Part shown: piece after piece, positions 8,689 to 16,966 of the stretch
How positions within the stretch are numbered: the stretch's first letter is position 1
How the letters are laid out: the number at the start of each line of letters is the position of its first letter
NCBI RefSeq assembly: GCF_013302895.1
Contig: NZ_VJOK01000001.1
Span: forward strand, 2,914,600 to 2,978,599
Direction of reading: 5' to 3'
DNA: 64,000 nucleotides
Source: Streptomyces albus subsp. chlorinus
GTDB lineage: Bacteria > Actinomycetota > Actinomycetes > Streptomycetales > Streptomycetaceae
Translations under genes and position numbers: made by a program
Notes under the pieces: model-generated
Told to the model about the DNA's origin: nothing
The model's database searches: none
What the model saw: the letters and a program-made list of their open reading frames with translations, nothing else

Positions 8689-9660
8689 CTACGGTGACGG
8701 CTCCGCGGGGTCGGTGGCGGGGTGGGCCCCTCGGGGTGCCTGCGGGCCCTCGTTGGTCCGCCGTCCGCCTCCGCGGCGGGGAGGAACCGCCGAAGGGCGG
8801 CGGTCGGGGAGCGGGCGCAGCCGGTTGACCGCCGCCATGCCCAGCCGGAAGACCGCCACCGGAACCACCGCGCACAGCAGGATCCAGAAGAGGGTCACCC
8901 CCCACGGCCGCCCGACGTCCCAGGGCTGTTCCGTCAGCACCCGCCGGCCCAGCTTGGCCGCGACGGTGTAGTCCCCGTGGGCGCCCGAGGCCAGCTCGAC
9001 ATCCAGTTCGATCCGCGCCTTCTCCCCCGGATCCACCGTGCCGCGCCACTGCTGCCGCTCCCACTCGGGGGCGAGGACGCCGTGCGCGGTGCCCACGTCG
9101 AAGACGGGATCCCTGGCACGGTCGGAGCCCAGGTTGCCGACCGTCAGCACGAGCGTGCGCCGCTCCGGGGCGCCGAACCAGTTGAGCAGCCCGCTCTCCC
9201 CCTCCAGACGCGCCGCCAGGACGGCAAGCCGTCCGCCCGTACGGCGCTCGGGCAGCGGCTTGACCGGGTGGCCGGCGACCCGGAGGGCGGCGTCGGCCGC
9301 CGCGTACGCACCGGTCACCGTCGCCGCCCGCACCACGCACGGGCACGGCTCGGGCGGCTCGGCCACGGGCAGCTCCTCGCGGAAGCGGCCGTCCGCGTCG
9401 GTGGTGACGGCCCGCCCCTCCGCGTTGGCGCAGGTGTTGGTGCCGCCGATGGCCTTCCGGCCGCACACCAGCAGGGTGAGCAGGGTCTCGGGCCGCCAGC
9501 CGGCACCCCGCACGGTGAGGCTCGCACCGGCGCCCACCTCCGCGCGGGAGAGGGTGATCCTCGGGCGGTCGGCCGCGCCGGCGGCGGGGTGGACCGCCAG
9601 CAGCACGCCCACCACCACGAAACCCACCAGACACGCGGTCGCCCGGACACTCGTCCTCAC
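8689..9660 (-). CDS. Ig-like membrane-anchored surface protein, third gene of WxL-like operon
   Basis: Protein of 323 aa with a signal peptide or signal anchor (about 5-28, ACLVGFVVVGVLLAVHPAAG), a predicted IPT/Ig-like extracellular domain (RITLSRAEVGAGASLTV, with cysteines at VCG, NTCAN and CPC), a second beta-rich segment (LTVGNLGSDRARDPVFDVG) and a C-terminal helix (GVTLFWILLCAVVPVAVF) with a short basic tail. The GTG overlaps the correct-frame stop of the preceding gene as GTGA. It is fused to that gene in one open frame only because of an apparent one-base frameshift. The exact family is unrecognised; a role at the cell surface is inferred. Confidence 0.7.
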   Translation of the reverse strand: MRTSVRATACLVGFVVVGVLLAVHPAAGAADRPRITLSRAEVGAGASLTVRGAGWRPETLLTLLVCGRKAIGGTNTCANAEGRAVTTDADGRFREELPVAEPPEPCPCVVRAATVTGAYAAADAALRVAGHPVKPLPERRTGGRLAVLAARLEGESGLLNWFGAPERRTLVLTVGNLGSDRARDPVFDVGTAHGVLAPEWERQQWRGTVDPGEKARIELDVELASGAHGDYTVAAKLGRRVLTEQPWDVGRPWGVTLFWILLCAVVPVAVFRLGMAAVNRLRPLPDRRPSAVPPRRGGGRRTNEGPQAPRGAHPATDPAEPSP

Positions 9661-11010
9661 TTCGCCGCTCCCGTCAGCTCGCGCTGCCCCCCGCTGTCCT
9701 CGCCGCCGCCGGACCCGCCGGACCCGCCGTGCCCCGCCGCCGGGCCCGCTGTCCCCGCCGCCGGGCCCGCTGTCCTCGCCGCCGGACCCGCCGTCACCCC
9801 TGCCACCGCCACCACCGACGACCCCGCTCCCCCCAGAGCCCCCGCTGTTCCCGGTGCCCCCGTTGTCCCCGCTGTTCCCGACGCCGGTGCTGCCGGCGGC
9901 GCCCGTACCGTCGGTGGCACCGGTGCCGCCGCCCGACGCCACCGCGCCGTCCGTTCGCCGGCGCCCGCGCAGACACCAGCCCGCGCCGCCCGCCGCCGCC
10001 ACCAGCAGGAGGCCGGCCGCCCACCCCCACGGGAGGGCGGTGTAGGAGGCGGTGGCCGTGTCCCGCGCGCCGCCGCCCGCCGTGGCGGTGAGCCGCACGT
10101 CCGCCAGGTCAGCGCGCGGCGGGTCGGCCCACTTCTCGTGCCGGGTGACGCGCTGGCCCGGCAGCAGTTCCAGCGGCAGCAGCCGGGGCGCGGGTACGTT
10201 CAGCCGCCCGAACAGTCCGTCGGCGCGGACGGTCAGCCGGGGGCGCAACGCCGTGTTCCCGCGGTTGACCAGCGTGTAGGTGAGCGTCGCGGCGCCGTCG
10301 TCCCGCCGTGTGACCGAGACGTCCTCGATGCCGAGCGCGGCCAGGGACGGGCCGCTGACCCGCAGGTGGACGCGGACACCCGAGGTGCGCTCCGGGGCGC
10401 TGACGACGATCGCGGCCGGGTGGTCGCCGGGCACCGCGCTCTCGGGCACGGTGACGCTCAGCGGCACCTCCGCCCTGGTCCGGGGCGGCACCTCCACCGT
10501 GTCCCGGGCGAGCGCGATCCATGTGCCCGCGCCCGCGCTGCGCCCCTCGTCGCGGAGGGCGAACCCGCCGCCGCGCGCGTTGTAGGCGTCGGCACCGCGC
10601 AGCCGGAAGGTGCGGGGCTCGTCGCCGCGGTTGGTGAGCGCGAGGGAATCCCTCAGCACGGTGCCGGGCGCACCCTCAAGGTAGAAGAAGGACCGCGCGT
10701 CCCCTTCCGCGCTCCGGTTCGCATCCCCCGCGGGCGGCGAGGGCGCCGCCGACCAGGAGGGCCCGCCCTCCTCGTGCGGCGCGGCCACGGCCGTCCCGCC
10801 GCACACGCACACGCACACGCACACCACAGCGAGCAGCACCCCCAGCACCACCCCCCGCACCGCCAGCCCGACCCCCCGCCCACCCGTCCGGCCGCCCCGG
10901 GACGGGGGCCGGACGGGGCCGGGTCGGGGGTGCGGTGCGGCGGGGGCGGTTGCTGGCTCGCCGGCCGGGGGGCGGGTGCCCGGGGTGGCGGGCGCGGCAG
11001 GGTCCCTCAC
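9657..11010 (-). CDS. WxL/DUF916-like cell-surface protein with apparent +1 frameshift
   Basis: Secreted, membrane-anchored protein. A long signal sequence carrying a Val-Cys repeat is followed by a domain opening SFFYLEGAPGTVLRDSLAL, which resembles the peptidoglycan-binding domain of WxL-interacting proteins (DUF916), then a second beta domain, a helix (WGWAAGLLLVAAAGGAGW) and a Gly/Ser-rich tail. Up to about 9740 coding runs in the GTG-11010 frame. From there third-position GC and a natural ending (SGGQRELTGAAK, stop at 9657) lie in another frame. The span is one base longer than a multiple of three, fitting one extra G in the four-G run at 9732-9735. The start lies three bases after the LPKTG gene. 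Confidence 0.65.
10801..10826 (-). repeat. Hexanucleotide tandem repeat in signal peptide
   Basis: Four copies of a CACACG-type hexamer encode alternating Val-Cys in the signal peptide of the DUF916-like gene. Length changes would be in frame, so they would alter hydrophobic length rather than switch the gene off. Confidence 0.6.
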
Positions 11011-11013
11011 GGG

Positions 11014-11787
11014 TCAGTGCCGGACCGCGGCCCTGCGCCGCGTGACCCACAGGGCTCCGCCGACCCCGGCCAGGAGGACGGTTCCGCCGAGGGTGCCGAG
11101 GGCGACGGCCGAGTCGGCGGGGCCGGTCTTGGGCAGTCCGCCGCCGCTGGGGGCCGATCCGCCGGTGGCCGCCGCGCCGCCGGATGTCGCGTCGCCGCCT
11201 CCGCCCGTCGCGCCGCCGGAGGCGTCCCCGCCGCCGGTACCGCCGCCGGAACCACCGCCGCCCGCCGCGGTCACGTCGAGGGTGAGGGAGGGCTTGGGGT
11301 TGTTCTTGGGCTCGCAGGTGGTGGTCGTGCCCAGCGCCTTGATGGTGAGCGTGCTGGCGGTGAAGGTGACCTTGCCGCTCTTCTTCGGCGTGTAGGTGCC
11401 GGAGAGGTCCGGGATCTTGATGGGCGTGTTCGCGGGGATCGCCTTGTCGTTGGGCGGTCCGGTCACGGGGATGGTGCCGGTCTCGGCGCCGCCGAGCTTG
11501 ATCTTGGCGCTGGGGTTCATCGCGCCTTTGCCCAGTTCGATGGGGCTGGAGGAGACGCCCTTCTCGAAGGACATCGTCAGCTTGTAACCGCTGCCGCTCT
11601 TCACGGACTTGATGTCGATGGGCGAGACGGCACCCTTGTCGCCGATGGGCGTCTTGCACTGGTAGTCGACATCGACGGTCGTGGCGCTCGCGGCCGGGGC
11701 CGTCAGCAGTACGGCTGATCCGGCGACGAGGGTCGCCACCGCCGTGGCGGCGGCCGCGCGGACGGGGCGTTTCTTGCTGTGGGACAC
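11014..11787 (-). CDS. LPXTG-type sortase-anchored surface protein
   Basis: Secreted wall protein of 257 aa. Signal peptide 1-35 ends PAASA; the mature beta-rich part (36-165) contains two cysteines (YQCKT, TTCEP) and may form one Ig-like domain; a Gly/Ser/Thr linker follows, then GLPKTGPADS near residue 215, a hydrophobic segment and a basic end (VTRRRAAVRH). That is a canonical sortase sorting signal. It is first in an operon with the two membrane-anchored surface proteins downstream, which suggests they form a surface complex. The mature domain is not recognised. Confidence 0.85.
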   Translation of the reverse strand: MSHSKKRPVRAAAATAVATLVAGSAVLLTAPAASATTVDVDYQCKTPIGDKGAVSPIDIKSVKSGSGYKLTMSFEKGVSSSPIELGKGAMNPSAKIKLGGAETGTIPVTGPPNDKAIPANTPIKIPDLSGTYTPKKSGKVTFTASTLTIKALGTTTTCEPKNNPKPSLTLDVTAAGGGGSGGGTGGGDASGGATGGGGDATSGGAAATGGSAPSGGGLPKTGPADSAVALGTLGGTVLLAGVGGALWVTRRRAAVRH

Positions 11788-11900
11788 GGGGGTTCCCCCT
11801 TCATCCGGACTCGCAAGTTACTGACGACACATCAGATTTGGCGCCGACAGTAGCCCCAGCCCCTTGCCGAGGGAAGACCACCGGCACACCGGAGCGAAAA

Positions 11901-11944
11901 GGGCGGGGGCCCGGTGGCCGGTACCGGCCACCGGGCCCCCGCCC
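11901..11944 (-). terminator. 44-base perfect palindrome, terminator of the HATPase gene
   Basis: Perfect palindrome with 22-base arms meeting at 11922/11923 (centre GGTACC), beginning GGGCGGGGGCC. It sits 25 bases after the anti-sigma kinase stop. With no natural loop it would fold as a very stable hairpin or cruciform. Confidence 0.75.
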
Positions 11945-11968
11945 GTGCGATGTCGTGGTGCGCCCCGG

Positions 11969-12679
11969 TCAGTTGGGGGCCGCGAGTTCCGCCCACACCG
12001 TCTTGCCCACCCCGTCCGGGTTGCGCACCACGCCCCAGTCGAGGCACAGCCGCTGGACGATGAACATGCCGTGCCCGCCGGGCCGCCCGGCGCGGTGCGG
12101 GGTCCGCGGGGAGGGCGAGCCGCTGCCCAGGTCGACGATCTCCAGGCGGAGCACCTTCGAGTTGGCGCCCACGCGCAGCTCCTCCGGCCCGTTGGCGTGC
12201 AGGCACGCGTTGGTGACCAGCTCGGAGACGACCAGCAGCACGTCCTCGGCGGCGGCGCGCTGGTCGGCGGTGGCGGCCGGCAGCCAGCCCCAGTCGTGGA
12301 GGGCCTGGCGGGTGAAGTCCCGCGCGCGGGGCACGGCGCCGCTGGCACCGACGAGCCGCAGTCTGCGCACCTGCCGCATCGGCCGGCCTGCCTGGCGCGC
12401 GGTCCCTGCGGCGGCCGAGGCCGCACTCTCCGCAGCGGTCCCCATGGCGCCACTCCCCCCTTCGGGTTCGGGTGCGGACGTGGAAGCAGCCGCGGAATCG
12501 AAGACTCCGGATGTCGGCCCACGCCCAGTATCCGTACCGGCTCGCACCCGCGCACCGGCGGCCCCCGCCTCAGCGGTGTCCGCCGCCGCGCCTCCGGCGC
12601 ACCCGTGGGCCGCGGCGTCCGGGGCACCCTCGGGCTCCGGACCGCGGTCGCCCGCCGGTTGCGGCCGGGTGGTGCTCAT
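11969..12679 (-). CDS. Anti-sigma serine kinase-like HATPase (RsbW/SpoIIAB type)
   Basis: In partner switching such kinases bind a sigma factor and phosphorylate a STAS antagonist. The 236-aa protein has a disordered Ala/Pro/Gly-rich N-terminus (1-100) and a HATPase_c_2 domain (about 105-235) with the N box VSELVTNACLHA, a degraded G1 (LEIVDLGSGSPSP) and GHGMFIVQRLCLDWG. The ATG at 12679 has a GAGGTGA site. It follows the STAS gene on the same strand, opposite the sigma gene. Many Streptomyces proteins of this class lack proven partners, so the target is inferred from position. Confidence 0.85.
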   Translation of the reverse strand: MSTTRPQPAGDRGPEPEGAPDAAAHGCAGGAAADTAEAGAAGARVRAGTDTGRGPTSGVFDSAAASTSAPEPEGGSGAMGTAAESAASAAAGTARQAGRPMRQVRRLRLVGASGAVPRARDFTRQALHDWGWLPAATADQRAAAEDVLLVVSELVTNACLHANGPEELRVGANSKVLRLEIVDLGSGSPSPRTPHRAGRPGGHGMFIVQRLCLDWGVVRNPDGVGKTVWAELAAPN

Positions 12680-12859
12680 CAGTGGTTCACCTCACCGATC
12701 ACCGGTTGCCGATTCGCCGTCCCACGTCCGGTCCGCCCAGGGCGGTTCCTTGACGCGCTGTACACGAATGTCTGACAGATTCGTTGGACTCCTGCCCGGA
12801 CGCACCGTGAGAACACTTACGGATTCGGCCGGACCTGTGTGATGCGTGTAACGCGTCGG

Positions 12860-13258
12860 TCACGCGTCGGGCTTCTGTGCCGCACCCGAGGGGGGCCGCA
12901 GAGCCGAGTCGAGGTCGTCGTGCACGGTGAAGACCACGGCGGCTCCGGTGATCTCGAACACGCGCGCGACGACCGGGAGCATCCCCGCCAGGTGCACACC
13001 GCCCCCCGCGGCCTCGGCCTTCAGCCGGGCGCCGAGCAGGACGTTCAGCCCCGTCGAGTCGCAGAACTCGAGCCGCGAGCAGTCCACGACGAGGCGGCTG
13101 TACCCCTCGTCGACGCTGCGCTCCAGCGGCTCGCGCAGCAGTTCCGCGGTGTGGTGGTCCAGCTCACCCTCCGGGGTCACCACGGCACTCTCTCCTACGT
13201 GCCGTACGTCGACCGTCAGCCGGCCCCGGCTTGTGCTGCCGGGCATCCCGCGGTCCAT
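12860..13258 (-). CDS. STAS-domain anti-sigma factor antagonist
   Basis: SpoIIAA/RsbV-like antagonist that would bind the HATPase kinase when unphosphorylated. The STAS domain runs from LTVDVRHVGESAVVTPEGELD to about residue 120; the phosphorylatable serine is in LEFCDSTGLNVLLGA. ATG 13258 is preferred because of the AAGGGGTG ribosome site five bases upstream; GTG 13291, with a GGGGGAA stretch upstream, would add 11 residues. It is divergent from the sigma gene and followed by the anti-sigma kinase gene. Confidence 0.88.
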   Translation of the reverse strand: MDRGMPGSTSRGRLTVDVRHVGESAVVTPEGELDHHTAELLREPLERSVDEGYSRLVVDCSRLEFCDSTGLNVLLGARLKAEAAGGGVHLAGMLPVVARVFEITGAAVVFTVHDDLDSALRPPSGAAQKPDA

Positions 13259-13518
13259 GCACACCCCTTCTCGTCGCGTGAGGGCCTTCACTGCTTCCCC
13301 CGTCGAGCGGTTCGAACCCTACGCCTTCGACGGCTCTACCGGTAGCCGAACATTGGACATAACGCATGTGATGTGAACAAAACGAACTTGCTCTGGCTGT
13401 GGAGAAGCAGGTAGGTCTAATAGGGATACCGAACCAACGTCGGCCTTGGAGGCGCCGCACCCCGCAGTGCACGTCACGGCTTCGGCAGCCATATGCCGAG
13501 AAACCATGGAGGACAGCC

Positions 13519-14511
13519 ATGTCACCCCGGCTCGCCAACGGGATATCCGACCCCGCTGATACGCAGGTCGCGACCGCTCCCGCCGTTCCGGAGCAGCCCA
13601 GCCCGGACTCCCTGCCGGATTCCCACCCTCTGCCCACCGACGCCCTCGGCGGCGATCCCACGAGTGCGGAGCAGATCGCCGAGGCGGTGGAAGCCGACCT
13701 CTTCGATCAGCTCCAGCTCCCCGAGATCCCACCCTACGACGAGGTCGGCCCGCTGGACGCGCGGGCCCTGTCCAAGACGCTCTTCCGGCGTCTGGAGACC
13801 CTCGAAGAGGGCACCCACGAATACGCGTACGTACGCAACACGCTCGTCGAACTCAATCTGGCGCTCGTCAAGTTCGCGGCCTCCCGCTTCCGCTCGCGCA
13901 GCGAGCCGATGGAGGACATCGTCCAGGTCGGCACGATCGGTCTGATCAAGGCGATCGACCGCTTCGAACTCGACCGCGGCGTGGAGTTCCCCACCTTCGC
14001 GATGCCGACCATCGTCGGCGAGATCAAGCGCTTCTTCCGCGACACCTCCTGGTCGGTGCGGGTACCCCGCCGCCTCCAGGAGCTGCGGCTCGACCTGGCC
14101 AAGGCGGGCGACGAACTCGCCCAGAAGCTGGACCGCGCGCCGACCGTCGAGGAGCTGGCCCAGCGCCTGAAGATCTCCACCGAGGAGGTCGTCGAGGGCA
14201 TGGCCGCGAGCAACGCCTACACGGCCAGCTCGCTGGACGCCCAGCCCGAGGAGGACGACACCGAGGGCGCCCTGGCCGACCGCATCGGCTACGAGGACCA
14301 CGGGCTCGAAGGCATCGAGTACGTCGAGTCCCTCAAGCCCCTCATCGCCGAACTCCCCGCGCGTGACCGCAGAATCCTCTCGCTGCGCTTCGTGGCGAAC
14401 ATGACCCAGTCGGAGATCGGGGAGGAGCTGGGCATCTCCCAGATGCACGTCTCCCGCCTCCTGTCCCGCACCCTGGGCAAGCTCCGCAAGGGACTGATGA
14501 TCGAGGAATGA
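13519..14511 (+). CDS. RNA polymerase sigma factor, SigB/SigF family
   Basis: Group 3 sigma factor of 330 aa for stress or development promoters. After a disordered N-terminus (1-75) come region 2 (NLALVKFAASRFRSR, DIVQVGTIGLIKAIDRF, EFPTFAMPTIVGEIKRFFRD), region 3 (SWSVRVPRRLQELR) and region 4 (LPARDRRILSLRF, MTQSEIGEELGISQMHVSRLLSR). ATG 13519 has a TGGAGGA site; in-frame codons upstream are not coding. The divergent STAS and HATPase genes make it the likely target of a partner switch, similar to sigB-, sigI- and sigF-type loci of Streptomyces. Confidence 0.93.
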   Translation: MSPRLANGISDPADTQVATAPAVPEQPSPDSLPDSHPLPTDALGGDPTSAEQIAEAVEADLFDQLQLPEIPPYDEVGPLDARALSKTLFRRLETLEEGTHEYAYVRNTLVELNLALVKFAASRFRSRSEPMEDIVQVGTIGLIKAIDRFELDRGVEFPTFAMPTIVGEIKRFFRDTSWSVRVPRRLQELRLDLAKAGDELAQKLDRAPTVEELAQRLKISTEEVVEGMAASNAYTASSLDAQPEEDDTEGALADRIGYEDHGLEGIEYVESLKPLIAELPARDRRILSLRFVANMTQSEIGEELGISQMHVSRLLSRTLGKLRKGLMIEE

Positions 14512-14550
14512 CGCGGGGGCGTCGCACCCCGTGTGCGACACGCTCCGCGT

Positions 14551-14594
14551 GCCGAGGGCCCGGCCGGACGTCCACGTCCGGCCGGGCCCTCGGC
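14551..14594. terminator. Bidirectional hairpin terminator, sigma factor / MarR
   Basis: Perfect inverted repeat with 21-base arms (14551-14571, 14574-14594) around CC, starting GCCGAGGGCCCGG. It sits between convergent genes, 40 bases after the sigma-factor stop and about 85 bases beyond the stop of the minus-strand MarR gene. Confidence 0.85.
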
Positions 14595-14680
14595 CTGTAC
14601 GGCGCCGCCCGGTGCGGCCCGCCTGCCGCGGTCCCCCGGTGGGGCCCTTCCGGTGCGGTCCTCCCGGGACGGCCCGCTCT

Positions 14681-15337
14681 TCAGGCCGGGCCCTCGCTCA
14701 CCGCCCGGTCCCGCAGCGCGCCGTCCAGGATCCGCTCCAGCGCCGTCAGGTCCGCGGGCGGCAGTCCGCGCAGCGCCGGGGGCGGGGTGTCGGTGATGCG
14801 GGCCATCTCCGCCGCGGCCCGCGCGCCCTGAGGGGTGACCTCGACCAGCTTGGAACGGCGGTCGGCCGGGTTCGGCTCGCGGGTCACGAGACCCCGCTTG
14901 ACCAGGTACTCGACGGTCAGCGTGGTGTAGGGGGCGTCGGCGAACAGCGCCGCCGCCAGCGCCCGGAGCGTCAGCGGCCCCTCGGCGGCGATGTGGCGCA
15001 GCGCCTTCGCCCGGAAGTAGCTCATCCCGAGCGCCTCGGTCACCCGCCCCCGGACATCGGCCGCCTCCAGGACGAGGGCCCGCAGATCGCGCCAGACCCG
15101 CACCGCCCTCGGGTCCGCCGGGAGCGCGTCCGGAAGTGCGGACAAGAGCGCGTCCGGGGGTGCGGACGAGGGGGCCGGTGCCTCGACGGGGTCGTGGGCC
15201 GGGGTTTCCTCGGGGGCGGGGGTCTCGTTGGGCGTGGAGGTGTGGCCGGGGTCGGGACCGGGGCCGGTGGTGTGGTCGGGACCGGGGCCGGGGGCGGCGC
15301 CGGGGGTCGGCCGGGGGTCGCGCGGGGAGTCGTTCAT
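14681..15337 (-). CDS. MarR-family transcriptional regulator
   Basis: Winged-helix regulator of 218 aa. The first about 75 residues are a Pro/Gly/Thr-rich extension; the MarR fold follows (ALRHIAAEGPLTLRALAAAL, then LVKRGLVTREPNPADRRSKLVEVTPQG, which is the wing). Its ATG overlaps the stop of the MFS transporter as ATGA, so it is co-translated with the pump it probably controls. The effector is unknown. Confidence 0.88.
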   Translation of the reverse strand: MNDSPRDPRPTPGAAPGPGPDHTTGPGPDPGHTSTPNETPAPEETPAHDPVEAPAPSSAPPDALLSALPDALPADPRAVRVWRDLRALVLEAADVRGRVTEALGMSYFRAKALRHIAAEGPLTLRALAAALFADAPYTTLTVEYLVKRGLVTREPNPADRRSKLVEVTPQGARAAAEMARITDTPPPALRGLPPADLTALERILDGALRDRAVSEGPA

Positions 15338-16845
15338 CCCGTCGTCGCCTCGCTGTTCGTACGGTTCGTCGGCCGGGCGGCCGGCGCCCCGGGTGCCTCG
15401 CCGCCCAGGAGGAGGGCCGCGCGCCGTGCCGACTCGCGGGCCCGGCGGCCCGTGGTCAGCACGCCCAGGAGCAGGACGGCGAGGCCGCACCCGGTGATGA
15501 TCCACCATGCCGTGCGCTGCGCGTCCTGGAACCCGGCCGCGCCGCCCAGTCCGCCGCCGGCGCCCACCCCGCCCGCCGTGGCGCTCGCCATCACGGCACC
15601 GATGACGGCCACGCCCAGGGAGGAGCCGACCTGCCGGCTGGTCGAGGCCACGGCGGCGGCGACACCCGCCTGCGCGCGGGGCATCCCGGAGACGGCGGTG
15701 TTGGTGATGGGCGCGTTGACCAGTCCGAAGCCGATGCCGAAGAGGACGTAGCCGCAGAAGAGGACGCCCAGGGAGAGGTCGGCCGAGGCCGTCCACGCCA
15801 GGAGCAGCCCCGAGGCCGTCAGGCCCAGGCCCGCCGCCACCAGGGGCAGCCGGGGGCCGCGGCTGCCGACCAGGCGGCCCGAGAGCGGGGCGAAGACCAG
15901 CGTCATGGCCGCCATCGGCAGCGTGCACAGGCCAGCGTGCAGCGCGCTCATGCCGCGTATCTCCTGCAGGTACAGGGACGTCAGGAAGAGGAAGCCGCCC
16001 AGCGCGGCGAAGGCGCACACCGCGGTGGCCGTCGCGCCCGCGAACGGGACGCTGCGGAAGAAGCGCGGGTCGATGAGGGGCTCGGGGCGGCGCGACTCGT
16101 GGACCACCAGCCCGGCCAGGGACAGCAGCGCCGCGGCGGCACAGCCCGCCACCAGCGGCGAGGCGGGCCCGTGGTGCGGGCTCTCGATGATGCCGTAGGT
16201 GAGGCTGCCCAGCAGCACGATCATCAGTATCTGGCCGACCGGGTCCACCCGGCGGGAGCGGGGCGCACGGGACTCGGGGACGTAACGCGTCGTCAGCAGC
16301 AGGGCGGCCAGACCCACCGGCACATTGACCCAGAAGATCGCCTGCCAGCCGCTCACCTCGACCAGCAGTCCGCCCAGGATGGGGCCCGCCGCCATGCTGA
16401 TGCCGACGACGCCGCCCCACACCCCGATCGCGCGGGCGCGTTCGCGCGGATCGGTGAAGGTGTTGGTGATGATCGACATCGCCACGGGGTTGAGCATCGA
16501 ACCGCCCACCGCCTGGAGCGCGCGGGCCGCCACCAGCCACCCCAGCCCCGGCGCCAGGCTGCACAGCAGCGAGCCGAGCACGAAGAGGGCGAGCCCCCAG
16601 CGGAAGACCCGGCGCCGGCCCATCCGGTCCGCCGTGGAGCCGGCCAGCATCAGCAGCGCCGCCAGCACGAGGGTGTAGGCGTCGACGACCCACTGGAGCC
16701 CGGAGACGGAGGTGCCCAGGTCCGTGCGGATGTCCGGCAGTGCCACGTTCAGCGCCGTCGTGTCCAGGCTGACGATCAGCAGCGACATGCAGCAGATCGC
16801 CAGGATCAGGAGGCGGCGGCACGGGGTGGGTTCGGCGTCGGACAA
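15334..16845 (-). CDS. MFS drug exporter, DHA2 (14-helix) family
   Basis: Proton-driven multidrug efflux protein of about 503 aa with 14 hydrophobic segments. Family motifs visible are SLDTTALNVALPDI in helix 1, GSTADRMGRRRVF (motif A) and ARALQAVGGSMLNP plus PILGGLL (motif C) in the middle. TTG 16845 is chosen because GGGGGG precedes it by four bases; GTG 16869 is an alternative without a ribosome site. The gene is coupled to a MarR regulator downstream. Confidence 0.88.
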   Translation of the reverse strand: MSDAEPTPCRRLLILAICCMSLLIVSLDTTALNVALPDIRTDLGTSVSGLQWVVDAYTLVLAALLMLAGSTADRMGRRRVFRWGLALFVLGSLLCSLAPGLGWLVAARALQAVGGSMLNPVAMSIITNTFTDPRERARAIGVWGGVVGISMAAGPILGGLLVEVSGWQAIFWVNVPVGLAALLLTTRYVPESRAPRSRRVDPVGQILMIVLLGSLTYGIIESPHHGPASPLVAGCAAAALLSLAGLVVHESRRPEPLIDPRFFRSVPFAGATATAVCAFAALGGFLFLTSLYLQEIRGMSALHAGLCTLPMAAMTLVFAPLSGRLVGSRGPRLPLVAAGLGLTASGLLLAWTASADLSLGVLFCGYVLFGIGFGLVNAPITNTAVSGMPRAQAGVAAAVASTSRQVGSSLGVAVIGAVMASATAGGVGAGGGLGGAAGFQDAQRTAWWIITGCGLAVLLLGVLTTGRRARESARRAALLLGGEAPGAPAARPTNRTNSEATTG

Positions 16846-16871
16846 GGGACCCCCCGGGATTGTTTTCACCA

Positions 16872-16894
16872 CTACAACGATTGTGATGCTACAA
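16872..16894 (-). promoter_or_regulatory. Possible MarR operator upstream of the exporter
   Basis: An ACAA-cga-TTGT dyad (16874-16884) and two direct CTACAA copies (16872, 16889) form an unusually AT-containing patch just upstream of the exporter start. Position suggests autoregulation by the co-encoded MarR protein. The arms are short, so this is weak. Confidence 0.35.
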
Positions 16895-16966
16895 CCAACC
16901 ACCGACAGTCCGGCACCGTGCGGGCACCGCCGCCGGCCGCGCGCCTCCGGGCCCCCTGCGGCCGGT

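Noticed and set aside
8195-9634. 479-codon minus-strand open frame through the surface protein and repeat tract
   Set aside because: Wrong frame for the surface protein; no domain and poor codon positions.
10801-10826. Phase-variable contingency repeat in the surface protein
   Set aside because: The repeat unit is six bases, so slippage keeps the frame and cannot switch the gene on or off.
13259-13518. SigB-type autoregulatory promoter (GTTT...GGGTAT) for the sigma or STAS genes
   Set aside because: Only partial matches (GGGATA at about 13427, GGGTTC on the minus strand) were found; spacing and -35 do not fit.
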